Source: Achromobacter sp. AONIH1
GTDB taxonomy: Bacteria; Pseudomonadota; Gammaproteobacteria; Burkholderiales; Burkholderiaceae_B
NCBI RefSeq assembly: GCF_002902905.1
Contig: NZ_CP026124.1
Coordinates: 4,216,001 to 4,280,000 of the forward strand
DNA: 64,000 bases
Reading direction: 5' to 3'
The position numbers and the translations under genes were made by a program. Numbering within the stretch: the first letter of the stretch is position 1; every line of letters starts with the position of its first letter. The notes beneath the pieces are model-generated. The model was not told where the DNA came from and made no database searches. It saw nothing but the letters and a program-made list of their open reading frames with translations. Positions 17,337 to 24,844 of the stretch are shown here, piece after piece.

Positions 17337-18383
17337 TCAGACGGCGCCGGCCTGGCGCTTGCGGCAGGCCGAGGGCGCCATGCCCTCGGCGCGCTGGAAG
17401 GCGCGGCTGAAGGCCGCCTGCGACTGGTAGCCCACGCGCTCGGCGGCTTCCTGGATGCCCGCGCCTTGTTCCAGCAGCCTGCGGGCGGCGCGCATGCGCA
17501 GTGCCTGCAGCAGCTGGGCGGGCGTGGTGCCGCTGTGCAGCGTGAAACGGCGGTGGAAGGTGGCCTTGGACATGTGCAGCCGGTCGGCCATGTCCTGCAG
17601 GCTCCAGGGCAGCGCCGGCTCGGCCAGGATGGCCTGCAGCAGCCCGGCCATGGCCGGGTCGCGCGCCAGCACCAGCAGGCCGTGCGCTTGCGGATCGCGC
17701 GCCGCCAGATGGCGCAGCATGAAGAAGATGAGTAGGTCCGTCAGCCGTTCCACCACCAGCGGCGAGGCGGCCGGATCGGCGGTCTCGTCCAGGATCAGCT
17801 GGAACACGCCGCGCGCGGCGGCATAGCGCGCGTCGCTGGCGCGCAATAGCAGATAATCGGGCAGGGCGTCGGCCAGCAGGCCGTCCAGCCCGGAACGGAA
17901 TTCGAAGAAGCCGCAGGCCAGGCCGGTGCCATCGGGCTGGCGCGGTTCCAGCGGCTGCATGCCCCGGGACGGGGCGGCGGGCGGGGCGCCGGCGGGCATC
18001 AGCGTGTGCGGCAGGTCGCGCAGGAAGAAGATGCCGTCGCCGGCGGCCAGCGCCAGGCTTTCGGTTCCCAGGTCCACGCGGCAATCGCCGTGCAGGATCA
18101 GGTGGAAGCTGGCGCGCGCGCGGCCGCTGGTGCTGGCGTTCCAGGCGCCGCAATACTGGCCCAGGTGATAGAGGCTGGAGCGCACGTCCAGGCTGGACAG
18201 CAGCAGCGCGTCGGCGGCGGATCGGTCGTGGGCGGGTTGGGACAAGGCGTTGTGGACCGCCGGACCATCTGATATGGTCGCGGCGCAATAGCAGTTTGAG
18301 AGGATGATGCGCCATGCGCCCGGGTTATAAGTGCATAGCTGAAAGTCGATAAGTTCGAGCATCAAGTTGCGATCAGCGGGCAT
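17337..18383 (-). CDS. AraC family transcriptional regulator
   Basis: The protein has a cupin-type sensing domain (about residues 60-210, including SFHLILHGDCRVDL and GDGIFFLRDLPHTL) and a C-terminal pair of AraC helix-turn-helix motifs (WSLQDMADRLHMSKATFHRRF, and QEAAERVGYQSQAAFSRAF). The start is uncertain: ATG 18383 gives 348 residues and ATG 18362 gives 341, and neither has a good ribosome binding site. The first 50 residues are coded by less GC-rich DNA that may in part be promoter. It is divergent from the CMD/ABC operon, which is its likeliest target. Confidence 0.88.
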   Translation of the reverse strand: MPADRNLMLELIDFQLCTYNPGAWRIILSNCYCAATISDGPAVHNALSQPAHDRSAADALLLSSLDVRSSLYHLGQYCGAWNASTSGRARASFHLILHGDCRVDLGTESLALAAGDGIFFLRDLPHTLMPAGAPPAAPSRGMQPLEPRQPDGTGLACGFFEFRSGLDGLLADALPDYLLLRASDARYAAARGVFQLILDETADPAASPLVVERLTDLLIFFMLRHLAARDPQAHGLLVLARDPAMAGLLQAILAEPALPWSLQDMADRLHMSKATFHRRFTLHSGTTPAQLLQALRMRAARRLLEQGAGIQEAAERVGYQSQAAFSRAFQRAEGMAPSACRKRQAGAV

Positions 18384-18443
18384 TGTCGCCCGCCGCCGGG
18401 CATACGCACAATACGGTTTTGCCATCCGCACCTGGAGATCCCC

Positions 18444-19001
18444 ATGGCCCGTCTGACCATCCATACCGCGCAAAGCGCGCCCGAAGCCGTCCGTCCCGCC
18501 CTGAGCGCCGCCGAACAGGGCGCCGGCTACCTGTCGAACCTGCTGGGCGTGCTGGCCAATGCGCCGGCGGCCCTGGAGGCCTACCAGACGCTGTCGCAGA
18601 TCAACGCCCGCGCCGGGCTGACGCTGCAGGAGCGCGAAGTGGTGCAACTGGTGGCCGGCACGCGCCACGGTTGCACCTTCTGCGTGGCCGGCCATACGGC
18701 GCTGGCCCGCAACAAGGCCAAGCTCTCGCCCGAGGTGGTCGAGGCGCTGCGCGCCCAGGGCACGCTGCCCGACGCGCGGCTGCAGGCGCTGGCCGCCTTC
18801 ACCGAGGCCGTCATCAACACGCGCGGCCGCGTCAGCGACGCCGAGCTGCAGGCGCTGCGCGAGGCCGGCTACACCGACGGCAACGCGCTGGAAGTGATCG
18901 TCGGCGTGGGCCTGGCCACCATCTGCAATTTCGGCAACAACCTGGCGCAGACGCCGCTCAACACGCAACTGGCCGACTACGCCTGGAGCCCCAAGCAATG
19001 A
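18444..19001 (+). CDS. Carboxymuconolactone decarboxylase family protein (AhpD-like)
   Basis: This 185-residue helical protein carries the AhpD-type redox motif: Glu63/Glu65 and then Cys77-x2-Cys80-x3-His84 in HGCTFCVAGH. Such proteins act as disulfide-relay peroxidase partners or as peroxidase-related enzymes. It is the first gene of a tightly coupled operon (stop and start overlap as ATGA with the acyl-CoA dehydrogenase-like gene), followed by an Ssu/Tau-type importer. From context it may handle oxidative by-products of the neighbouring flavoenzyme; that is inference. Confidence 0.88.
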   Translation: MARLTIHTAQSAPEAVRPALSAAEQGAGYLSNLLGVLANAPAALEAYQTLSQINARAGLTLQEREVVQLVAGTRHGCTFCVAGHTALARNKAKLSPEVVEALRAQGTLPDARLQALAAFTEAVINTRGRVSDAELQALREAGYTDGNALEVIVGVGLATICNFGNNLAQTPLNTQLADYAWSPKQ

Positions 19002-20128
19002 CGGCGACGCAGGCGCTTACCGATACCGGCGCCCGTTCCTGGCTGCCGGCCGAGCTGCGCGACTGGCTGGACGCGCATGCCCAGGCGCTGGACGAAGGCG
19101 CCGAGGATCCCGCCTCGGTCCTGCCCAGGCTGGCCGAGGCCGGCGTGTTCCGGCTGGGCGTGCCCGCCAGCCAGGGCGGCCTGGAAGGCAGCGATGCCGG
19201 CGACGCCATCGAGGCGGTGTCGCAGCTGGCCGAGCATTCCGTGGCGGCGGCCTTCGTGGCCTGGGGCCAGCGCGTCTTCATCGAATACCTGCTGCACAGC
19301 CCGAACCAGGCGCTGGCGCGCGACTGGACCGGCCCGCTGCTGCGCGGCGAGCTGGCCGGCGCCACGGCGCTGTCCAACGCCATGAAATTCCTCAGCGGCA
19401 TCGAGTCGCTGCAGATCTCGGCGCGCCAGGATGGCGACGACTGGGTGCTGGACGGCCGCATGCCCTGGGTCACCAATCTGCGCCCGGACGGCTTCCTGGT
19501 GGCGGCGGCCGTGACCGCGCCGGACGGCACGCCGGCCGTGGTGGCGCTGCCGCAGGGCATCGCCGGCCTGACGCGCAGCGCCGACCTGCGCCTGCTGGGC
19601 CTGCAATCGAGCAACACGGCGGCGCTGGAAGTGAAGGGCGTGCGCATCAGCCCGCGCTGGCTGATCCACGCCGATGCCCGCCAGTACCTGCCGCAGGCGC
19701 GGCCGGCCTTCGCCGGGCTGCAATGCGGCCTGTCCATCGGCCTGGCCCGGCGCGCGCTGCGCCAGGCCGCGACGGCGGGGCAGGGGCAGGGCGCGCGCGG
19801 CATCCTGGCCGAGCCGCTGGCGCAGTTGCAGGCCCAGGTCGAATACCTGTCGGACCAGCTCATCGCCGGCGTGCGCGAGGGCCGCTACGTGGCCGAGCCC
19901 TGGCTGCTGTTCGAGGTCCGCATCGCGCTGGCCGAGGCGGCGCAGCAGGCGGTGCAGCTGGAGCTGCAGGCCAGCGGCGGCGCGGCCTACCTGAAGCCGG
20001 CCGGCGATGGCTTCGCGCGGCGCTGGCGCGAGGCCGCCTTCCTGCCCATCGTCACGCCCAGCCTGGTGCAGCTGAAGACCGAGCTGGCCAAGCGCCGCGC
20101 CCGGCTGGCCGCCGAGGCGGCGGCATGA
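18998..20128 (+). CDS. Acyl-CoA dehydrogenase-like flavoprotein (SfnB/DszC-type)
   Basis: The 376-residue protein has the acyl-CoA dehydrogenase architecture: a helical N-terminal domain with the substrate-entry motif GVFRLGVPASQGGLEG, a beta middle domain (WVTNLRPDGFLVAA) and a helical C-terminal domain. The usual catalytic glutamate context of fatty acyl-CoA dehydrogenases was not recognised. Linkage to an aliphatic-sulfonate-type ABC importer and a CMD protein suggests a flavin-dependent monooxygenase or oxidoreductase of organosulfur compounds, like the SfnB branch. This is inference from neighbours. Confidence 0.78.
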   Translation: MTATQALTDTGARSWLPAELRDWLDAHAQALDEGAEDPASVLPRLAEAGVFRLGVPASQGGLEGSDAGDAIEAVSQLAEHSVAAAFVAWGQRVFIEYLLHSPNQALARDWTGPLLRGELAGATALSNAMKFLSGIESLQISARQDGDDWVLDGRMPWVTNLRPDGFLVAAAVTAPDGTPAVVALPQGIAGLTRSADLRLLGLQSSNTAALEVKGVRISPRWLIHADARQYLPQARPAFAGLQCGLSIGLARRALRQAATAGQGQGARGILAEPLAQLQAQVEYLSDQLIAGVREGRYVAEPWLLFEVRIALAEAAQQAVQLELQASGGAAYLKPAGDGFARRWREAAFLPIVTPSLVQLKTELAKRRARLAAEAAA

Positions 20129-20940
20129 GCGGCGACATGAGCGGCCGCGTGCCGGTGCTGCGCGCGCGCGGTCTGACGCTGCGCTATCCGGGCGCCGACG
20201 CCGCCGTGTTCCAGGACGTGAACCTGGACCTGGCGCGCGGCGAGGTGCTGGCCGTGCTGGGCGCCAGCGGGGCCGGCAAGTCCAGCCTGCTGCGCGTGCT
20301 GGCCGGGCTGCAGGCGCCCAGCGCCGGCGCGCTCGACATGGAAGGCCAGCGGCTGGCCGGCGTGCATCCGCGCGTGGCCGTGGCGTTTCAGGATCCGGGC
20401 CTCTTGCCCTGGCTGACGCTGGAACGCAACGTGGCCTTCGGCCTGGACTTCAAGCATCAGCCGGCGCTGGATGCGCGCGAGCGCGCGCGGCGCGTGGACC
20501 TGGCCATCGAGGAAGTCGGCCTGTCGCACGCCCGCCAGCTGCGGCCGGCCCAGCTGTCCGGCGGCATGGCGCAGCGCACCGCGCTGGCGCGCTGCCTGGC
20601 CCGCCAGCCGGCGGTGCTGCTGCTGGACGAGCCGTTCGGGGCGCTGGACGAGGTCACGCGCGCCGAAATGCAGACGCTGCTGCGCAAGGTGGTGGCCGAC
20701 GTCGGCGCCGCCGCGCTGCTGATCACCCACGATATCGACGAGGCGCTGCTGCTGGCCGACCGCATCGTGCTGCTGGGCGGCGCGCCCGGCGGCGTGCTGG
20801 GCGAATGGGCCGTGGACCTGCCGCAGCCGCGCGCCGACCTGCTGCCCGAAATGGGCGCGCTGCGCCTGGAAATCCTGTCCCGCCTGCGCGGCGCGCTGCG
20901 GGCCGGACGCGCGGCGTCCGAACCGGCGGTACCTGTTTGA
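20125..20940 (+). CDS. ABC transporter ATP-binding protein (SsuB/TauB/NrtD type)
   Basis: This 271-residue importer ATPase shows Walker A GASGAGKS (residues 46-53), a Q-loop in VAFQDPGLLPWLT, the signature LSGGMAQRTALARC, Walker B LLLDEPFGALDEVTR and the H-loop THDIDEALLLADR. PFGALD and the sequence after it are typical of the nitrate/sulfonate/taurine subfamily. ATGA overlaps link it to the dehydrogenase upstream. It powers the binding-protein-dependent importer formed with the next two genes. Confidence 0.93.
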   Translation: MSGDMSGRVPVLRARGLTLRYPGADAAVFQDVNLDLARGEVLAVLGASGAGKSSLLRVLAGLQAPSAGALDMEGQRLAGVHPRVAVAFQDPGLLPWLTLERNVAFGLDFKHQPALDARERARRVDLAIEEVGLSHARQLRPAQLSGGMAQRTALARCLARQPAVLLLDEPFGALDEVTRAEMQTLLRKVVADVGAAALLITHDIDEALLLADRIVLLGGAPGGVLGEWAVDLPQPRADLLPEMGALRLEILSRLRGALRAGRAASEPAVPV

Positions 20941-20974
20941 CCCCTCATCAGAGCAAGACACAAGGAGCCTAGGA

Positions 20975-22165
20975 ATGTGCCTGGAACACATGTCGCGTCG
21001 CGACTGGTTGAAACTGACGGCGCTGCTGAGCGCGGGCGGGGCGGCGTCGTTGCTGTCCGCCTTCAATGCGCGCGCCCAGGCCGAGCCCGACGCGCCGGTG
21101 CGCATCGGCTATCTGCCGATCACCGACGCCGCGCCGCTGCTGGTGGCGCACAACAACGGCCTGTTCGACAAGGCCGGCGTCAAGGCCGAGAAGCCCACGC
21201 TGCTGCGCAGCTGGGCGCAGGTGATCGAGGCCTTCATCTCGGGACAGGTCAACGTGGTGCACCTGCTGTCGCCCATGACCGTCTGGGCGCGCTTCGGCAG
21301 TCAGGTGCCGGCCAAGGTGGTGGCCTGGAACCACGTCGGCGGCTCGGGCCTGACGGTGACGCCGGAGATCAACAGCGTCAAGGACCTGGGCGGCAAGACC
21401 GTGGCGATCCCGTTCTGGTATTCCATCCATAACGTGGTGCTGCAAGACCTGCTGCGCGAGAACGGCCTGACGCCGGTGTCGCGCAAGGACGGCGCGCCGG
21501 CGGCGGGCGAGGTCAACCTGATCGTGATGGCGCCGGCCGACATGCCGCCGGCGCTGGCGCAGAAGCGCATCGCCGGCTACATCGTGGCCGAGCCCTTCAA
21601 TGCGGCGGCCGAGACGCTGGGCGTGGGCAGGGTGCTGCGCTTCACCGGCGACGTCTGGCGCAACCACGCCTGCTGCGTGGTGTTCATGCACGAGCGCGAC
21701 CTGGAGCAGCGGCCGCAGTGGTCGCAGAAAGTGGTGGACGCCATCGTCCAGGCCCAGCTCTGGATCCGCGACAACCGCGAGGAAACCGCCAGGCTGCTGT
21801 CCAAGGAAGGCATCAACCGCTACACGCCGCACGGCCTGCCGGCCCTGAGCAAGGTGCTGGCGCCGCCGCCCGAGGACCGCGAGCGCTACCTGGCCAGCGG
21901 CGCGATCCGCCATGGCGACTGGGACGAGCGACGCATCGACTTCCAGCCCTATCCCTTCCCGAGCTACACCGAGGAACTGGTGCGGCGGCTGCGCGACACG
22001 CTGATCGAGGCCGACCGGGGCTTCCTGGCGACGCTGGATCCGGCGCGCGCGGCGGCCGAGCTGGTCGACGACCGCTACGTCAGGCGCGCCATCGAGGCCG
22101 CCGGCGGATTGGGGCGCTTCGGCTTTCCCGAGAGCTACGTCCGCAGCGAGCAGGTGCAGGCGTGA
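20975..22165 (+). CDS. ABC transporter substrate-binding protein (NrtA/SsuA type)
   Basis: This 396-residue periplasmic binding protein belongs to the nitrate/sulfonate/taurine family, with GYLPITDAAPLLVAHNNGLFDKAGV near the mature N-terminus. The signal peptide carries SRRDWLKL, a twin-arginine motif, so Tat export is likely. AAGGAG lies seven bases before the ATG, the best ribosome binding site of the operon. Its stop overlaps the GTG start of the permease. The length and the NrtA/CmpA-like features suit an anionic ligand, but nitrate and organosulfonate cannot be told apart. Confidence 0.9.
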   Translation: MCLEHMSRRDWLKLTALLSAGGAASLLSAFNARAQAEPDAPVRIGYLPITDAAPLLVAHNNGLFDKAGVKAEKPTLLRSWAQVIEAFISGQVNVVHLLSPMTVWARFGSQVPAKVVAWNHVGGSGLTVTPEINSVKDLGGKTVAIPFWYSIHNVVLQDLLRENGLTPVSRKDGAPAAGEVNLIVMAPADMPPALAQKRIAGYIVAEPFNAAAETLGVGRVLRFTGDVWRNHACCVVFMHERDLEQRPQWSQKVVDAIVQAQLWIRDNREETARLLSKEGINRYTPHGLPALSKVLAPPPEDRERYLASGAIRHGDWDERRIDFQPYPFPSYTEELVRRLRDTLIEADRGFLATLDPARAAAELVDDRYVRRAIEAAGGLGRFGFPESYVRSEQVQA

Positions 22166-23010
22166 GCGGGACGCCGTCCACGGCGGCGGGCGCGGCCCCG
22201 GCCGCCTCGGGGTCGGGTGCCGTGGCGCCTGCCGCGCGCGCCCGTGCCAGCACTCGGCCGCCGGGACTGGCGAGCCGCGCCGGCCTGGGCGTGCTGGGGC
22301 TGGCGGTCGTGGCGCTGGCCTGGTGGCTGTGCACCGCCGTGCTGCCGGCCGAAGGCGCGATGGCGCGGCGTTTCGCGCCCGGCCCGACCTTGAGCGCGCT
22401 GGCCATGCTGCTGACGGGCCCGGACCTGCCCGCCCATATCCTGGTCAGCCTGCGCCGCATCGCGGTGGGCCTGGGGCTGGCGCTGGCCGTGGGCGTGCCG
22501 CTGGGGCTGGCCATCGGCAGCTTCCGGCGGCTGGAGGCGGCGCTGTCGCCCGCCATGCAGTTCCTGCGCATGATCTCGCCGCTGTCCTGGATGCCGATCG
22601 CCGTGATGGCCTTCGGCGTGGGCGATGATCCGGTGTACTTCCTGCTGGCCTTCGCCGCCGTCTGGCCCATCGTGCTCAACACCGCCGCCGGCGTGCATCA
22701 CCTGGATCCGCGCTGGCTGCTGCTGGCGCAGAGCGTGGCCGCGACCCGCTGGGAAACGCTGCGCCACGTGATCCTGCCGGGCGTGCTGGGCCATATCCTG
22801 ACCGGCCTGCGGCTGGCCATCGGCATCCTGTGGATCGTGCTGGTGCCCTGCGAGATGCTGGGCGTGTCGGCCGGCATGGGCTATTTCATCCTGGATACGC
22901 GCGACCGGCTGGCCTATCCCGAGTTGATGGCGATGGTGCTGTTGATCGGCCTGCTGGGCTTCCTGCTGGACGCGGCGGCGCGGGCGCTGTATCGGCGCTG
23001 GAGCCGTTAG
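22162..23010 (+). CDS. ABC transporter permease (SsuC/TauC/NrtB type), GTG start
   Basis: This 282-residue inner-membrane protein has about six membrane segments and the BPD-permease coupling loop (AQSVAATRWETLRHVILPGVLG). It begins with GTG overlapping the stop of the binding-protein gene (GTGA); a longer upstream frame is only a shadow of that gene. The first 35 residues are an unusual Ala/Ser/Pro-rich cytoplasmic tail. It completes the importer with the two preceding genes and is the last gene of the operon. Confidence 0.92.
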   Translation: MSGTPSTAAGAAPAASGSGAVAPAARARASTRPPGLASRAGLGVLGLAVVALAWWLCTAVLPAEGAMARRFAPGPTLSALAMLLTGPDLPAHILVSLRRIAVGLGLALAVGVPLGLAIGSFRRLEAALSPAMQFLRMISPLSWMPIAVMAFGVGDDPVYFLLAFAAVWPIVLNTAAGVHHLDPRWLLLAQSVAATRWETLRHVILPGVLGHILTGLRLAIGILWIVLVPCEMLGVSAGMGYFILDTRDRLAYPELMAMVLLIGLLGFLLDAAARALYRRWSR

Positions 23011-23043
23011 GGGCAGGCCGCGACGGGGCGCGTTTCGCGATTC

Positions 23044-23069
23044 GGGCCATAGCCTGTACGCTATGGCCC
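23044..23069. terminator. 10-bp perfect stem-loop after the ABC operon
   Basis: GGGCCATAGC and GCTATGGCCC form a perfect 10-bp stem around a 6-base loop, 34 bases after the permease stop. No T run follows, so it may be a Rho-assisted terminator, an mRNA 3' stabiliser or an operator for the next gene. Confidence 0.45.
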
Positions 23070-23118
23070 CACCCCGCGCGGCGCCCCGGCGGCGCATTCC
23101 CATTTCAGGCATGAACCC

Positions 23119-24648
23119 ATGACCATCAGCACGCTTGTCCAGCTCATCGGCCACACCTCGGCAAGCGCCGCGTTGCAGGATTGCATGCTGGGCCTGGGCA
23201 TGAAGAAGATGCCCAAGGGCGACTCGACCACCCGGGTGCGCACCCAGGACAAGCTGGTGTCGCTGGAATTCGATCCCACCGAGTCCTACATGGGCAGGAA
23301 TGTCCGGGAGCCCGTGGGCGACGGAGGGTTCACGCTGGAGTCCTTCGACGTGCACCAGGGATACCTGGGGGAGCTGCCCTTCGGCCTGTCGCTGGCCATG
23401 GACCGGCAGCAGGTGGACGCGGCGCTGGGTAGGGCCCTGGACGAAGACCCGAAGGCAGAGGTCCAGACCTACCGCCGGGGTGACTTCCTGATCATCGTGT
23501 TCTATGGCGGGAAGGGGCGGAAGATCGACACATTCAGGTTCACCCGGCCCAACGTCCATAGCGCCAGGAAATTCAACATCGAGCTTCAGGCTGCTGCCGC
23601 TGAAACGCCGGGCGCGGCCGCGCAGCCGCTGTCCGCCCCGGAACTGCTGTCCTTCCTGGGCGCATCGCCGGACGACGCCGCCTTTGGCGCTTGGCTGGAC
23701 CAGCATGGCATCCACGACCGTCCGCATGCGGCCCCTGGCGTTGACGGCCATGGCGCCGCGTCGGACGAGACGCTGCGCGAGGCGCGCCTGAGCGAGATCG
23801 ACGAGAACGAGCGGCACGGCGTCGCGTTGATCTACGAAAGCCGGGAAAGCCACGGCCGGCTGTTTTCCGCCGAAGCTGCGGGGCAGGGCTTCGTCCTCAA
23901 GCAGGCGGCCTTCTACGGCCCGGGCGTTTCCGGCCGCGCCGGATTCCAGGGCGAGCTTCCTTTCGGCTTGCGCTTCGCCGACGGACCGGCGCAGGTTCGG
24001 GAAAAGCTCTCCGCCCCGATCGCCCGCCGCGTGCTGCATGGACTGCCGGCGGAACTCTGGGTCGACAAGGACTGGCATCTGAACATCAGCTACACGGCGG
24101 ACGCCGGCCGCGTCGCCATCGTGCATGTGCGCAGGCCGAATCGCTACGATCTGGAGATGATCGGCGCCGCTTCATCGGAAGCATCCCGGAACGCGCCCGA
24201 CCTGGAAAAGTTGAATGCGGCCATCGGCCTGGCCGTGGATGACGCCAAACTGCAGGCGGCCCTGGCGCCGCTGGCGTGGAACCAGGACGCACGGGACGAG
24301 GCCGGGCGCGGCGATGAGGTCTTTCGCTACCTGAAGTCCCACGGCCTGAGCCTGTATTTCCGCGATGGCGCGGACGTGGGCACGACCGTTCTTGCCGGCT
24401 ACCGCGTGAACCGGGCCGGCGACATGGACAGCGCGGGATACCCGGGGCCGCTGCCCTTCGGCCTGGCGTTCTCCACCCGGCTCGAGGACATCATCCCGCG
24501 CGTCGGCAGGGATCCGGACGCGCACGGCGTGGCCGAGGACACCGGCTACTTCCTGTGGAATCTTCCCGGCTTCAGGCTGCATGTGCTGTACAGCCTGATT
24601 GACTGGCAGGTGTACAGGGTGACGTGTTCCGGGTCCGTGGCGGGATAG
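23119..24648 (+). CDS. Unrecognised protein with three GxLPFGL repeats
   Basis: I do not recognise a named family. The 509 residues contain three diverged copies of one unit of about 150-165 residues. Each copy has a helical start (LVQLIGHTSASAA, LLSFLGASPDDAA, LNAAIGLAVDDAK), a central beta stretch, and a GxLPFGL turn at 84-90, 278-284 and 443-449 followed by an acidic helix. No signal peptide or membrane segment was seen, so it should be cytoplasmic. Small single-unit proteins with a PFGL turn occur near polymorphic toxins as candidate immunity proteins, but no toxin gene is adjacent. Codon use is slightly less GC-biased than in the neighbours. Confidence 0.75.
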   Translation: MTISTLVQLIGHTSASAALQDCMLGLGMKKMPKGDSTTRVRTQDKLVSLEFDPTESYMGRNVREPVGDGGFTLESFDVHQGYLGELPFGLSLAMDRQQVDAALGRALDEDPKAEVQTYRRGDFLIIVFYGGKGRKIDTFRFTRPNVHSARKFNIELQAAAAETPGAAAQPLSAPELLSFLGASPDDAAFGAWLDQHGIHDRPHAAPGVDGHGAASDETLREARLSEIDENERHGVALIYESRESHGRLFSAEAAGQGFVLKQAAFYGPGVSGRAGFQGELPFGLRFADGPAQVREKLSAPIARRVLHGLPAELWVDKDWHLNISYTADAGRVAIVHVRRPNRYDLEMIGAASSEASRNAPDLEKLNAAIGLAVDDAKLQAALAPLAWNQDARDEAGRGDEVFRYLKSHGLSLYFRDGADVGTTVLAGYRVNRAGDMDSAGYPGPLPFGLAFSTRLEDIIPRVGRDPDAHGVAEDTGYFLWNLPGFRLHVLYSLIDWQVYRVTCSGSVAG

Positions 24649-24729
24649 GCGATCATTCTTCCATGTCGTTCACGGGGCGGCACTCCTGTATGGCCGCTCA
24701 ATCCGGGGCAGGCTTGCGCTTCCGGAACG

Positions 24730-24757
24730 GAGCGGTCCTCGGCAGGAAGGACCGCTC
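24730..24757. terminator. Stem-loop between convergent genes
   Basis: GAGCGGTCCT and AGGACCGCTC form a perfect 10-bp stem with an 8-base loop. A second hairpin, TTTCGTCG/CGACGAAA with an inner CGGG/CCCG stem, lies at 24786-24824. Both fall between the repeat protein and the copper receptor, which converge here. Neither has a proper T run. Confidence 0.5.
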
Positions 24758-24844
24758 TGTCCGGTGAGGCCGGATCAACCAGGGTTTTCGTCGTTGCGGG
24801 AATATGCCCGTTCAGGCGACGAAAGGGGAGCGCGCGCCGGCGTT

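Noticed and set aside
17337..18998. Extended N-terminus for the AraC regulator reaching into the CMD gene
   Set aside because: The extension is antisense to a well-supported gene and has no domain; the start was placed at 18383 or 18362.
24786..24824. TTTCGTCG/CGACGAAA hairpin considered as a true intrinsic terminator
   Set aside because: No T run follows in either direction, so it is noted only as a hairpin between convergent genes.
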